The notes under the pieces: model-generated | The model's database searches: none | What the model was told of the DNA's origin: nothing | Seen by the model: only the letters and a program-made list of their open reading frames with translations | Position numbers and translations under genes: made by a program | From: an uncultured Clostridia bacterium | Lineage (GTDB): Bacteria; Bacillota; Clostridia; Oscillospirales; Ruminococcaceae | Length of the DNA: 5,801 nt | Direction of reading: 5' to 3' | NCBI GenBank assembly: GCA_945910715.1 | Contig: CAMDZU010000098.1 | Coordinates: 1-5,801 of the forward strand | In this document: one piece after another, positions 1 to 5,801 of the stretch | Layout of the letters: each line of letters begins with the position of its first letter | Numbering within the stretch: the first letter of the stretch is position 1

Positions 1-1001
<1,001 letters not shown>

Positions 1002-1019
1002 TTATTATTATAATAGTAA

Positions 1020-1319
<300 letters not shown>

Positions 1320-1340
1320 TCAATGGATTGTTTTTCGTTT

Positions 1341-1367
1341 TTAGCACTCTTGCTTGTTGAGTGCTAA
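1341..1367 (-). promoter_or_regulatory. CIRCE operator (HrcA binding site)
   Basis: A perfect 9-9-9 inverted repeat, TTAGCACTC (1341-1349), a 9-nt spacer, then GAGTGCTAA (1359-1367). It matches the CIRCE consensus exactly in both arms. It lies between the groES promoter and the groES ribosome binding site, inside the predicted 5' leader. This is the standard position for HrcA repression of groESL in Firmicutes. Confidence 0.97.
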
Positions 1368-1380
1368 CCGACTAATCTAT

Positions 1381-1408
1381 ATTGTAATCATTTCTCAGAA
1401 AAAATCAA
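1381..1408 (-). promoter_or_regulatory. sigma-A-type promoter of groES-groEL
   Basis: Read on the minus strand, the -35 box TTGATT (1403-1408) is followed after 16 bp by the -10 box TACAAT (1381-1386). The predicted start of transcription is near 1374, which places CIRCE just downstream of it. The boxes are close to consensus and no other promoter fits as well. Confidence 0.8.
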
Positions 1409-1511
1409 GTGTTTTATGAAATTTTTATTAAGTTTGTTAATTTGCAATAAATGTTATTAACTTTAATATATACTTTTATGCATTTTTAAATGGTTTGTGG
1501 TAATATTTGAC

Positions 1512-1540
1512 TTGATTTTTGCCGGAACGTGTATTATAAT
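1512..1540 (+). promoter_or_regulatory. sigma-A-type promoter of the response regulator gene
   Basis: The -35 box TTGATT (1512-1517) and a perfect -10 box TATAAT (1535-1540) are separated by exactly 17 bp. Transcription should begin near 1547, giving a leader of about 50 nt. Its position rules out any regulator start codon upstream of about 1547. It may also drive the two lipoprotein genes downstream, since no terminator is visible after the regulator. Confidence 0.8.
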
Positions 1541-1584
1541 GATTTTATCAAGAACGGCATTATCTGTCGTTTATTTGTTTTTTC

Positions 1585-1590
1585 GGAGGT
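1585..1590 (+). promoter_or_regulatory. ribosome binding site that fixes the response regulator start
   Basis: GGAGGT at 1585-1590 lies 7 nt before a GTG at 1598-1600. This supports GTG as the true start over the longer in-frame reading from 1529, whose first codons fall inside the promoter. Confidence 0.85.
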
Positions 1591-1597
1591 GCAGGCT

Positions 1598-2287
1598 GTG
1601 TCAAGGAATTTGCTTATAATTGATAACGATAAGAACAGCAACGAGCGTATCAGCCTGTCCTTTCAGACAGACGGCTACAAAATCAGCGTTGCGGAAAGCG
1701 GCGAGGAGGCTCTTGCAAAATGGCGTCAGTACAAGGCTGATATTGTTATGCTGGACGTATCTCTGCCCGGAATGGACGGCTGGGAGCTTTGCAGGCGGAT
1801 AAGAAAAATGTCCGCTGTGCCAATTATGGTTATTTCAGCTAAAAGCGGAACCTTTGAAAAGGTGCTTGCCTTTGAGCTTGGCGCAGATGATTACGTTATT
1901 AAGACATACGATATTGCGGAGGTAAAGGCAAGAGTAAAGGCGCTTTTGCGGCGGATTGAGGGAAAAAACCAATCCAGCGGCAAGGAAATAAGCTATCCCG
2001 GGCTTACGGTAAGCCTTGCACATTACGAGATAATAGTAAATGATGTTGTATATAAAGCTCCGCCAAGAGAAATAGAGCTGCTCTACGAGCTTGCCTCAAA
2101 TCCCAACAGGGTCTATACAAGGGACGAGCTGCTGGATATTCTGTGGGGCGTGGATTATTTCGGCGACGGAAGAACGGTGGACGTGCATATAAAAAGGCTC
2201 AGGGAAAAGCTGGACGGCGTTTCGGATAAATGGCGCATTACGACTGTATGGAGAGTGGGATACAAGTTTGAAGTTGACGAGGAGTAA
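1598..2287 (+). CDS. OmpR/PhoB-family response regulator, orphan in this window
   Basis: This is a cytoplasmic two-component transcription factor. From the GTG start it has 229 residues, the usual OmpR-family length. The receiver domain covers about residues 4-118, with phosphoacceptor Asp53 in MLDVSLPGMDGWE, Ser80 and Lys102. The winged-helix DNA-binding domain covers about 130-227, with PPREIELLYELA, then the recognition helix DGRTVDVHIKRLREKL and a C-terminal VGYKFEV hairpin. Two receiver positions are unusual. Asn10 replaces the second metal-binding acid (IIDND instead of VDD), and Thr103 replaces the proline of the normal K-P-F motif. Phosphorylation may therefore be altered. No histidine kinase gene is adjacent. 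The next gene, a vWA lipoprotein, begins 91 nt downstream on the same strand and is a plausible target or operon partner. Confidence 0.95.
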   Translation: MSRNLLIIDNDKNSNERISLSFQTDGYKISVAESGEEALAKWRQYKADIVMLDVSLPGMDGWELCRRIRKMSAVPIMVISAKSGTFEKVLAFELGADDYVIKTYDIAEVKARVKALLRRIEGKNQSSGKEISYPGLTVSLAHYEIIVNDVVYKAPPREIELLYELASNPNRVYTRDELLDILWGVDYFGDGRTVDVHIKRLREKLDGVSDKWRITTVWRVGYKFEVDEE

Positions 2288-2321
2288 TTTTTTCTTAATG
2301 AAACCTTTTTGTTTTTGCCGC

Positions 2322-2352
2322 AGTGTTATTATTGAACGGAAAAAATAACACT
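2322..2352 (+). repeat. inverted repeat upstream of the vWA lipoprotein
   Basis: Arms AGTGTTATT (2322-2330) and AATAACACT (2344-2352) are perfect 9-bp complements around a 13-nt centre. It sits in the 91-nt gap between the regulator stop and the lipoprotein start, ending 26 nt before the ATG. It could be an operator or an mRNA hairpin in a read-through transcript. No T-run follows it, so it is not a typical terminator. I found no convincing separate sigma-A promoter in this gap. Confidence 0.55.
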
Positions 2353-2378
2353 CAAAAAGTGCAGAAAGGATATAAATT

Positions 2379-3842
2379 ATGAAAAAGCTTATTTCCATAA
2401 CGGCGGCATTGGCAATAATTCTTACCTTTGCAGGCTGCGGAGCGGCAAATTCTGCAGAGCCCGAGATAAATATTGCTGCAGACACAGGCTCGATTACAAT
2501 ATTCGACGATGAAGCGGGCGGCACGGCTGAAACCGCTGCTGTAGGCGGCAGCTCCACAACAGCTGCAGGCGCTCCTTCAGCTACCATAGCCGCAGAAGGC
2601 GACCTTGAGGGCGGACTTTCAGGCAAGTTTGATTACGCTCTTGACGGCGGAGCGTTCAGCGGATCTTACGAAGGCGCTGCAGGCGGTGCTTCGGGCGCAA
2701 CTGCTGACATTGCGCTTGCTCCTGTTGACAGAGTTGAGGGAGAAATTGCCATTGACGACGACTGCGATATAGAGGCAGATGTGACTTTTGAGGAATGGAC
2801 AGACGATTGTGACATTGTGGAAGAATGTCCCACAGACGATTACTATCTCCAGCCTCAGGCAGGAATGTTAACAGGCGGCGAATGGCGCGACAACAATAAC
2901 TGGAGCTACTGGAACAACCTTTATCAGAATCAGACCGACTGGAACAGCTACAAGGCCGCATGGAACATCACAAAAACAAACCGCATTGCGGTGAATGTTG
3001 TAACGGACGACAATGCGCCTGTTGAAAACGCAGTGGTTTCCTTCAACGGCTGGACTGCAAAAACGGACAATAAGGGCAGAGCGTACCTTTTCTATGAATA
3101 CGGAGCAGATACCTCTTCTCTTGATATTACCGCTTCCTACGGCGGCGAAACCAAGCAGGTAAAGGCTGATTCGGACAATATCACAATCGGCTTTTCAAGC
3201 GCAGAGAGCAAAGCAAAGAGCCTTGACCTTATGTTCGTGGTTGACACCACAGGCTCAATGGGTGATGAACTGAGATTTTTGCAGACCGAGCTTAAAAACG
3301 TTGTAGAAACCGTTGAAAGAGCAAATTCCAATCTCCCTACAAGAGTTTCAGTAAACTTTTACAGAGATGAGGGCGACGAGTATGTTGTACGTCCCTTTGA
3401 GTTTACGGATGATATTTCATTGGCTGTGAACAATATTTCCGCGCAGAACTCCGACGGCGGCGGAGATTTTGAGGAAGCGGTCGAGCAGGCTCTGGACGAC
3501 GCAATCAACAAGCACAGCTGGTCGGAAAACAGCACAAAGCTTATGTTCCTTGTACTTGACGCACCGCCTCACAACACGGCTGATATCGTAATCAAAATGA
3601 ACAATCTGATGCAGCAGGCGGCTGCAAAGGGAATAAGAATTATCCCCGTTGCTTCAAGCGGAATTGACAAGAACACCGAATATTTACTGCGCTGTCTGTC
3701 CATTTACACAGGCGGTACCTACACCTTCCTGACTGACGATTCGGGCATAGGCGGCTCTCATATCGAGCCTACAATCGGCGATTATCAGGTTGAAAAGCTT
3801 AACAGCATGCTTATCAGAATTATCAACAGCTATCTGTCATAA
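2379..3842 (+). CDS. vWA-domain surface lipoprotein with intact MIDAS
   Basis: This is a predicted lipoprotein on the outer face of the membrane. A signal peptide (residues 1-19) ends in the lipobox FAGC with Cys20. Residues 21-165 are a low-complexity Ala/Gly-rich, then strongly acidic linker with Cys129, Cys144 and Cys150. A Trp/Asn-rich motif, TGGEWRDNNNWSYWNN (165-180), leads into an Ig-like or carboxypeptidase-regulatory-like beta domain at about 200-272. The vWA domain spans about 281-450. Its metal site (MIDAS) is visible as DTTGS (289-293), the DGGGDFEEA loop with Asp363, and LDAPPH with Asp394. The family-type ending LTDDSGIGGSHIEPTIGDYQVEKLN follows. vWA domains bind proteins through a metal ion, so adhesion, ligand sensing or complex assembly is inferred; the actual ligand is unknown. 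The ribosome binding site AAAGGA is 8 nt before the ATG. A small lipoprotein follows with coupled translation. Confidence 0.9.
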   Translation: MKKLISITAALAIILTFAGCGAANSAEPEINIAADTGSITIFDDEAGGTAETAAVGGSSTTAAGAPSATIAAEGDLEGGLSGKFDYALDGGAFSGSYEGAAGGASGATADIALAPVDRVEGEIAIDDDCDIEADVTFEEWTDDCDIVEECPTDDYYLQPQAGMLTGGEWRDNNNWSYWNNLYQNQTDWNSYKAAWNITKTNRIAVNVVTDDNAPVENAVVSFNGWTAKTDNKGRAYLFYEYGADTSSLDITASYGGETKQVKADSDNITIGFSSAESKAKSLDLMFVVDTTGSMGDELRFLQTELKNVVETVERANSNLPTRVSVNFYRDEGDEYVVRPFEFTDDISLAVNNISAQNSDGGGDFEEAVEQALDDAINKHSWSENSTKLMFLVLDAPPHNTADIVIKMNNLMQQAAAKGIRIIPVASSGIDKNTEYLLRCLSIYTGGTYTFLTDDSGIGGSHIEPTIGDYQVEKLNSMLIRIINSYLS

Positions 3843-3853
3843 GGAGGATTGCA

Positions 3854-4222
3854 ATGCGATATATAAGAATAGCGGCAGCATTGCTGATTGCGCTTTGTTT
3901 GTCCGCTTGCGGCAAAAACGAGGACGCTTGGGAATCGGATGGCTATTTTATGCCCTGCACCAACGGCGCATATCTGCTTGTAAGCAATGAGATAGGCGAG
4001 GTGGAAATGAATCCCGAAAATAACGACAACAGCGTTTTTGACGGACTAACCGTGGGGGATAAAATAAGAGTATCCCACGGCGTGGTGCTTGAAACCTATC
4101 CGGGACGGACAGATATATTCAGCCTGCAAAAACTGTCCGACGGCAGCATTGAGGATATTCCCGAAGAAAAGCTTTCGCAGCTTGAGGAAATGGGCTGGAT
4201 TGCGGTTTCCTCGGAGGAATGA
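3854..4222 (+). CDS. small lipoprotein of unknown function
   Basis: The product has 122 residues. Residues 1-18 form a signal peptide ending in the lipobox LSAC, with Cys19 as the predicted lipid anchor, so the protein should sit outside the membrane. The mature part of about 100 residues is mostly predicted beta strands. It includes a FDGLTVGDKIRVSHGVVLETYPGR-like stretch (residues 62-86), reminiscent of small OB-like barrels seen in clostridial lipoproteins; this resemblance is from memory and not a firm family assignment. The tail IEDIPEEKLSQLEEMGW looks helical. The ribosome binding site AAGGAGG (3841-3847) overlaps the stop codon of the vWA gene, so the two are translationally coupled and probably work together at the cell surface. 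The ending TGA is followed after 8 nt by a strong hairpin. Confidence 0.85.
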   Translation: MRYIRIAAALLIALCLSACGKNEDAWESDGYFMPCTNGAYLLVSNEIGEVEMNPENNDNSVFDGLTVGDKIRVSHGVVLETYPGRTDIFSLQKLSDGSIEDIPEEKLSQLEEMGWIAVSSEE

Positions 4223-4229
4223 TGCAGTA

Positions 4230-4263
4230 AAATACCCTCACGGCATTAACCGTGAGGGTATTG
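4230..4263. repeat. palindromic repeat A, copy 1, at the end of the lipoprotein operon
   Basis: A perfect 13-bp stem (4231-4243 with 4250-4262) encloses the loop CATTAA. An identical 34-nt copy in the same orientation lies at 4501-4534. It starts 8 nt after the small lipoprotein stop, so it may act as a transcript-end hairpin. The rightward strand continues with GGAGC rather than a T-run, so classical intrinsic termination is doubtful; leftward it is followed by TTTTA, which fits somewhat better. Confidence 0.9.
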
Positions 4264-4264
4264 G

Positions 4265-4295
4265 AGCTTGTCGAAAAAGTATTTTTCGACAAGCT
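4265..4295. repeat. hairpin B
   Basis: A perfect 14-bp stem, AGCTTGTCGAAAAA paired with TTTTTCGACAAGCT, encloses a 3-nt loop (4279-4281). It begins only 2 nt after repeat A copy 1. The T-run lies inside the stem, not after it, so it is not a simple intrinsic terminator. Confidence 0.85.
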
Positions 4296-4326
4296 TCAGA
4301 CTTCGAGAAACACACGCAGACAAGGA

Positions 4327-4368
4327 AACGCTCCCGACAGGCGTACAAAGGTACGTCAAGGGAGCGTT
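4327..4368. repeat. hairpin C
   Basis: Outer stem AACGCTCCC (4327-4335) pairs with GGGAGCGTT (4360-4368), 9 bp. After a small internal loop, an inner stem CGTAC (4342-4346) pairs with GTACG (4351-4355) around loop AAAG. The nested stem looks like a structured RNA arm rather than a terminator, and no T-run follows on the plus strand. Confidence 0.8.
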
Positions 4369-4388
4369 GACGCAGTAAGCAAAAATGC

Positions 4389-4419
4389 ATTTCCGCAGCC
4401 GTTTTACGGCTGCGGAAAT
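4389..4419. repeat. hairpin D, GC-rich, possible leftward terminator
   Basis: A perfect 14-bp stem, ATTTCCGCAGCCGT (4389-4402) with its complement at 4406-4419, encloses loop TTT. Read leftward it is followed by GCATTTTTGC, so it could end transcripts coming from the esterase gene. Read rightward it is followed by A-rich sequence. Confidence 0.8.
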
Positions 4420-4460
4420 AAAAAGCAATGATATCTATGAAAAATTTTGTTATCACATTG

Positions 4461-4487
4461 AACCCGCATTTTTGCGGTGCGTGGGTT
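4461..4487. repeat. hairpin E
   Basis: Two alternative pairings exist. The first is CCGCA (4464-4468) with TGCGG (4473-4477) around a TTTT loop. The second is AACCC plus GCA (4461-4468) with TGC plus GGGTT (4478-4487), with a 2-nt bulge. It is weaker than hairpins A to D. Confidence 0.5.
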
Positions 4488-4500
4488 TATCGACAGTCTG

Positions 4501-4534
4501 AAATACCCTCACGGCATTAACCGTGAGGGTATTG
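4501..4534. repeat. palindromic repeat A, copy 2, at the end of the esterase gene
   Basis: This is identical over 34 nt to 4230-4263 and in direct orientation, with the same 13-bp stem (4502-4514 with 4521-4533) and CATTAA loop. It abuts the esterase stop codon, whose last base is 4535. Read leftward it is followed by TTCAG, a poor T-run. It may serve as a 3'-end hairpin for the esterase transcript. Confidence 0.9.
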
Positions 4535-5593
4535 TTACATATTAAACCATTCTCTGATATAAGTATTAAGCTCTCCTGCCATTTCCTCCTGCTCGGTAAT
4601 TCGTGGGTGACCGGGAGTTGCGGCGCCGTTTCTCTTAAAGAGGTAATGCCTTACATTGTCCCCAAAGCTTCCTGCAATTTCGTCAATGGCATTATCCCAG
4701 CATTTTTCATGAATAAGCACGGTTGTAATAAGGAGAAAACGTGTTTTTTCGCCGTATCTGCTTTGCAGGTCCTTGATAATCTCGCTGTATTTTGCCTGCC
4801 ATTTTGCCTTGTATTCGGGATTGCTCATGCAGTCGGGGTCGGGACTTGCGTCGTTCTGTCCGATTGCGATTATAACAAGGTCGGGAGTGTATCGGCTGAA
4901 ATCCCACTTTGTCAGTCCCATAGGAGAGTAGGAAACGTAGCTTAGCTTATCATAGGTCGTTTCAAGTCCCGTAAGGTTGTCGGGACCGTTGAAATACCCT
5001 GTTTTATCAAAAAGGGAAATGCCTCCCTGAGAGCAGTTGTGAATCTGTGCGTTAAGCTTTCTTGCAAGGGAAAGGGTGTAGCTGAACCATGAGTTATCGT
5101 AAACGCCCTTATGGTTTTCGGGGTCGGTGTGAGCCTCGTAGTAAATGTTTTCCACAACTTCTCCTGCGGATACGCTGTCGCCGTAAATTTCAAGCCTGAA
5201 GTCGGAAAGGGGAGCAGGCTCGCTTACGGTTCCGTTCTGTGAAATGCCTATTCCGCAGAAGCAGAAGTAGTGTGCGGCAGCCTGGCGCTTGAAAATCACA
5301 AGCTCGTGTTCCTCGTCGGAAAGCCCGTCCGCAAGCTGATAGTATTCCTCCTCGCCGCTTGGCAAAAGCTCGGTTTTGCCCTGAACTCCGTCAATAAGAT
5401 AGCCCAACGAGCAGTATTCGCCCATACATACGTTTTTAATGAATACTCCTGCAAGTGTGCCTGTGAACTTTACTCTTACCATACTTCCTGCGTAAATGAA
5501 CAAGGGTTGAGCTTTGTCGGAAAAGTCAATTCTTCCCATATAGGAAAATGCCGGATTATCGGCTGTGATTTTTTTCATCTGTGAAATTTTCAT
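4535..5593 (-). CDS. carbohydrate esterase family 2-like SGNH hydrolase, predicted cytoplasmic
   Basis: The product has 352 residues. An N-terminal beta-sandwich of the CE2 type (about 13-125, with YMGRIDF and FTGTLAGVF) precedes an SGNH hydrolase domain (about 130-350). Block I is YGDSVSAGE with nucleophile Ser140. Block II is NCSQGGIS (186-193), block III is GQND (245-248), and the catalytic histidine is His329 in TPGHPRIT. The position three before this histidine, normally Asp (DxxH), is Thr326, so a Ser-His dyad as described for some CE2 enzymes is likely. The expected reaction is removal of O-acetyl groups from plant-type polysaccharides or oligosaccharides. No signal peptide is present, which suggests action on imported oligosaccharides. 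The start at 5593 has GAGAGG at 5599-5604; the next methionine (residue 6) lacks such a site. The gene is convergent with the lipoprotein operon. Confidence 0.88.
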   Translation of the reverse strand: MKISQMKKITADNPAFSYMGRIDFSDKAQPLFIYAGSMVRVKFTGTLAGVFIKNVCMGEYCSLGYLIDGVQGKTELLPSGEEEYYQLADGLSDEEHELVIFKRQAAAHYFCFCGIGISQNGTVSEPAPLSDFRLEIYGDSVSAGEVVENIYYEAHTDPENHKGVYDNSWFSYTLSLARKLNAQIHNCSQGGISLFDKTGYFNGPDNLTGLETTYDKLSYVSYSPMGLTKWDFSRYTPDLVIIAIGQNDASPDPDCMSNPEYKAKWQAKYSEIIKDLQSRYGEKTRFLLITTVLIHEKCWDNAIDEIAGSFGDNVRHYLFKRNGAATPGHPRITEQEEMAGELNTYIREWFNM

Positions 5594-5621
5594 ATAATCC
5601 TCTCAATCATTATAACACACA

Positions 5622-5631
5622 GGTTATAACC
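5622..5631. promoter_or_regulatory. perfect 10-bp palindrome in the esterase leader
   Basis: GGTTATAACC lies between the predicted esterase transcription start and its ribosome binding site. A second TTATAAC occurs at 5610-5616, 14 nt from the TTATAAC within the palindrome (5624-5630). This may be an operator, but the AT-rich context makes chance plausible. Confidence 0.35.
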
Positions 5632-5637
5632 ATAAAC

Positions 5638-5671
5638 TTAAAGAATAACTTAATTATATCATATTCTTTAA
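5638..5671. promoter_or_regulatory. inverted repeat around the esterase -10 box, candidate operator
   Basis: Arms TTAAAGAATA (5638-5647) and TATTCTTTAA (5662-5671) are perfect 10-bp complements separated by 14 nt. The -10 box of the esterase promoter sits in the spacer and the predicted start of transcription lies in one arm. A repressor dimer bound here would block polymerase. The role is inferred from position only. Confidence 0.45.
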
Positions 5672-5681
5672 CTTAATTCAA
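5653..5681 (-). promoter_or_regulatory. sigma-A-type promoter of the esterase gene
   Basis: Read leftward, the -35 box TTGAAT (5676-5681) and a perfect -10 box TATAAT (5653-5658) are 17 bp apart. The predicted start is near 5646, giving a leader of about 52 nt. Confidence 0.75.
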
Positions 5682-5702
5682 GTATTTTTTGTTAAAAATA
5701 TA

Positions 5703-5731
5703 TTGACTTTATTGTTGAAAACTGCTATATT
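5703..5731 (+). promoter_or_regulatory. sigma-A-type promoter with extended -10, reading out of the window
   Basis: The -35 box TTGACT (5703-5708) and -10 box TATATT (5726-5731) are 17 bp apart. The dinucleotide TG one base before the -10 adds an extended -10 element. The predicted start is near 5738. It is divergent from the esterase promoter, with 21 bp between their -35 boxes. Confidence 0.75.
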
Positions 5732-5776
5732 TGTATTAAGCAACCAAAGTGCTTATTTAAGAGAAAGGAAAGAATT

Positions 5777-5801
5777 ATGAAGAAGATTTGAAAATGTTCA
5801 A
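5777..5801 (+). other. start of a rightward gene or four-codon leader ORF at the window edge
   Basis: A strong ribosome binding site, AGAAAGGA (5762-5769), precedes an ATG at 5777 by 7 nt, and a good promoter lies upstream. The reading is Met-Lys-Lys-Ile, then an in-frame TGA at 5789-5791. A second ATG at 5794 lies in another frame, with only a poor ribosome binding site. MKKI is a common signal-peptide beginning, so this may be a gene broken by a frameshift or stop, a minimal leader peptide, or a sequence error. TGA is used as a normal stop by groES and the small lipoprotein here, so recoding to Trp is unlikely. Confidence 0.4.

Larger units (their letters stand above)
4264..4500. other. hairpin-rich non-coding segment between the two repeat A copies
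   Basis: This 237-nt segment has no credible gene. It contains four separate hairpins, listed individually. In addition, TTCAGACTTCG (4295-4305) can pair with CGACAGTCTGAA (4491-4502), 11 bp with one bulged base. This would close a multibranched structure around three of the hairpins. It could be a structured RNA, a small miniature element inserted between the convergent genes, or a cluster of terminators. Sequence alone does not decide. Confidence 0.6.

Noticed and set aside
1427..1465. Imperfect inverted repeat of TTAAGTT and GTTAAT elements between groES and the regulator
   Set aside because: The region is extremely AT-rich and the match needs a gap, so it is not distinguishable from chance.
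2096..2626. 176-codon minus-strand open frame opposite the regulator and vWA genes
   Set aside because: It is the complement of two well-supported genes. The product has low-complexity Ala/Ser/Pro composition from the linker region and matches no family I recognise.
4238..4456. Short minus-strand frames across the hairpin segment, and a plus-strand frame at 4089-4370
   Set aside because: They run through palindromes and overlap the small lipoprotein, without ribosome binding sites. They are more likely by-products of the hairpins.
4223..4534. CRISPR array or tRNA in the hairpin-rich gap
   Set aside because: There are only two copies of the repeat, 237 nt apart, with no regular spacers, and no tRNA arms or TTC-type loop sequence can be identified.
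4523..4945. 140-codon plus-strand open frame opposite the esterase
   Set aside because: It starts inside repeat A copy 2 and is antisense to the esterase, whose motifs and promoter are clear.
5609..5614. Second TATAAT with extended -10 upstream of the esterase start
   Set aside because: Transcription from it would begin at about the ribosome binding site, leaving almost no leader, and its -35 region (GTTTAT) is poor.
5777..5801. TGA read as tryptophan to extend MKKI
   Set aside because: groES and the small lipoprotein end properly at TGA, and no gene here has an internal TGA, so the standard code applies.

Overview
The window looks like chromosomal DNA of a low-to-moderate GC Firmicute, most likely a gut-type member of the Clostridia (Ruminococcus/Oscillospiraceae-like). 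This rests on the groESL operon with a perfect CIRCE operator, strong AGGAGG-type ribosome binding sites, sigma-A-type promoters with 16-17 bp spacers, AT-rich intergenic regions and TGA/TAA stops. The genus is an inference.

Layout, left to right. (1) Bases 1-1408, minus strand: a heat-shock chaperonin operon. It has a sigma-A promoter, a CIRCE element in the leader, groES (94 aa) and groEL (first 328 codons, cut by the window edge). (2) Bases 1512-4222, plus strand: a promoter followed by an OmpR/PhoB-type response regulator that starts at a GTG, with no histidine kinase gene in the window. A 91-nt gap holding a 9-bp inverted repeat leads to a 487-aa lipoprotein with a von Willebrand factor A (vWA) domain and an intact MIDAS. 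A 122-aa lipoprotein follows, with its ribosome binding site overlapping the previous stop codon. These three may form a regulator-plus-surface-protein module. (3) Bases 4223-4534: a 312-nt gap between convergent genes. Two identical 34-nt palindromic repeats in direct orientation bracket four further hairpins and a long-range pairing. (4) Bases 4535-5681, minus strand: a carbohydrate esterase family 2-like SGNH hydrolase without a signal peptide, with its own promoter and operator-like repeats. (5) Bases 5703-5801, plus strand: a strong divergent promoter and ribosome binding site leading to an ATG that reaches an in-frame TGA after four codons, at the window edge.

Functionally, groESL is housekeeping protein folding under HrcA/CIRCE control. 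The middle module suggests signal-controlled expression of two cell-surface lipoproteins, one with a metal-dependent adhesion or protein-binding domain. The esterase probably removes acetyl groups from oligosaccharides inside the cell. The least explained parts are the hairpin-rich gap at 4223-4534 and the vWA lipoprotein module.
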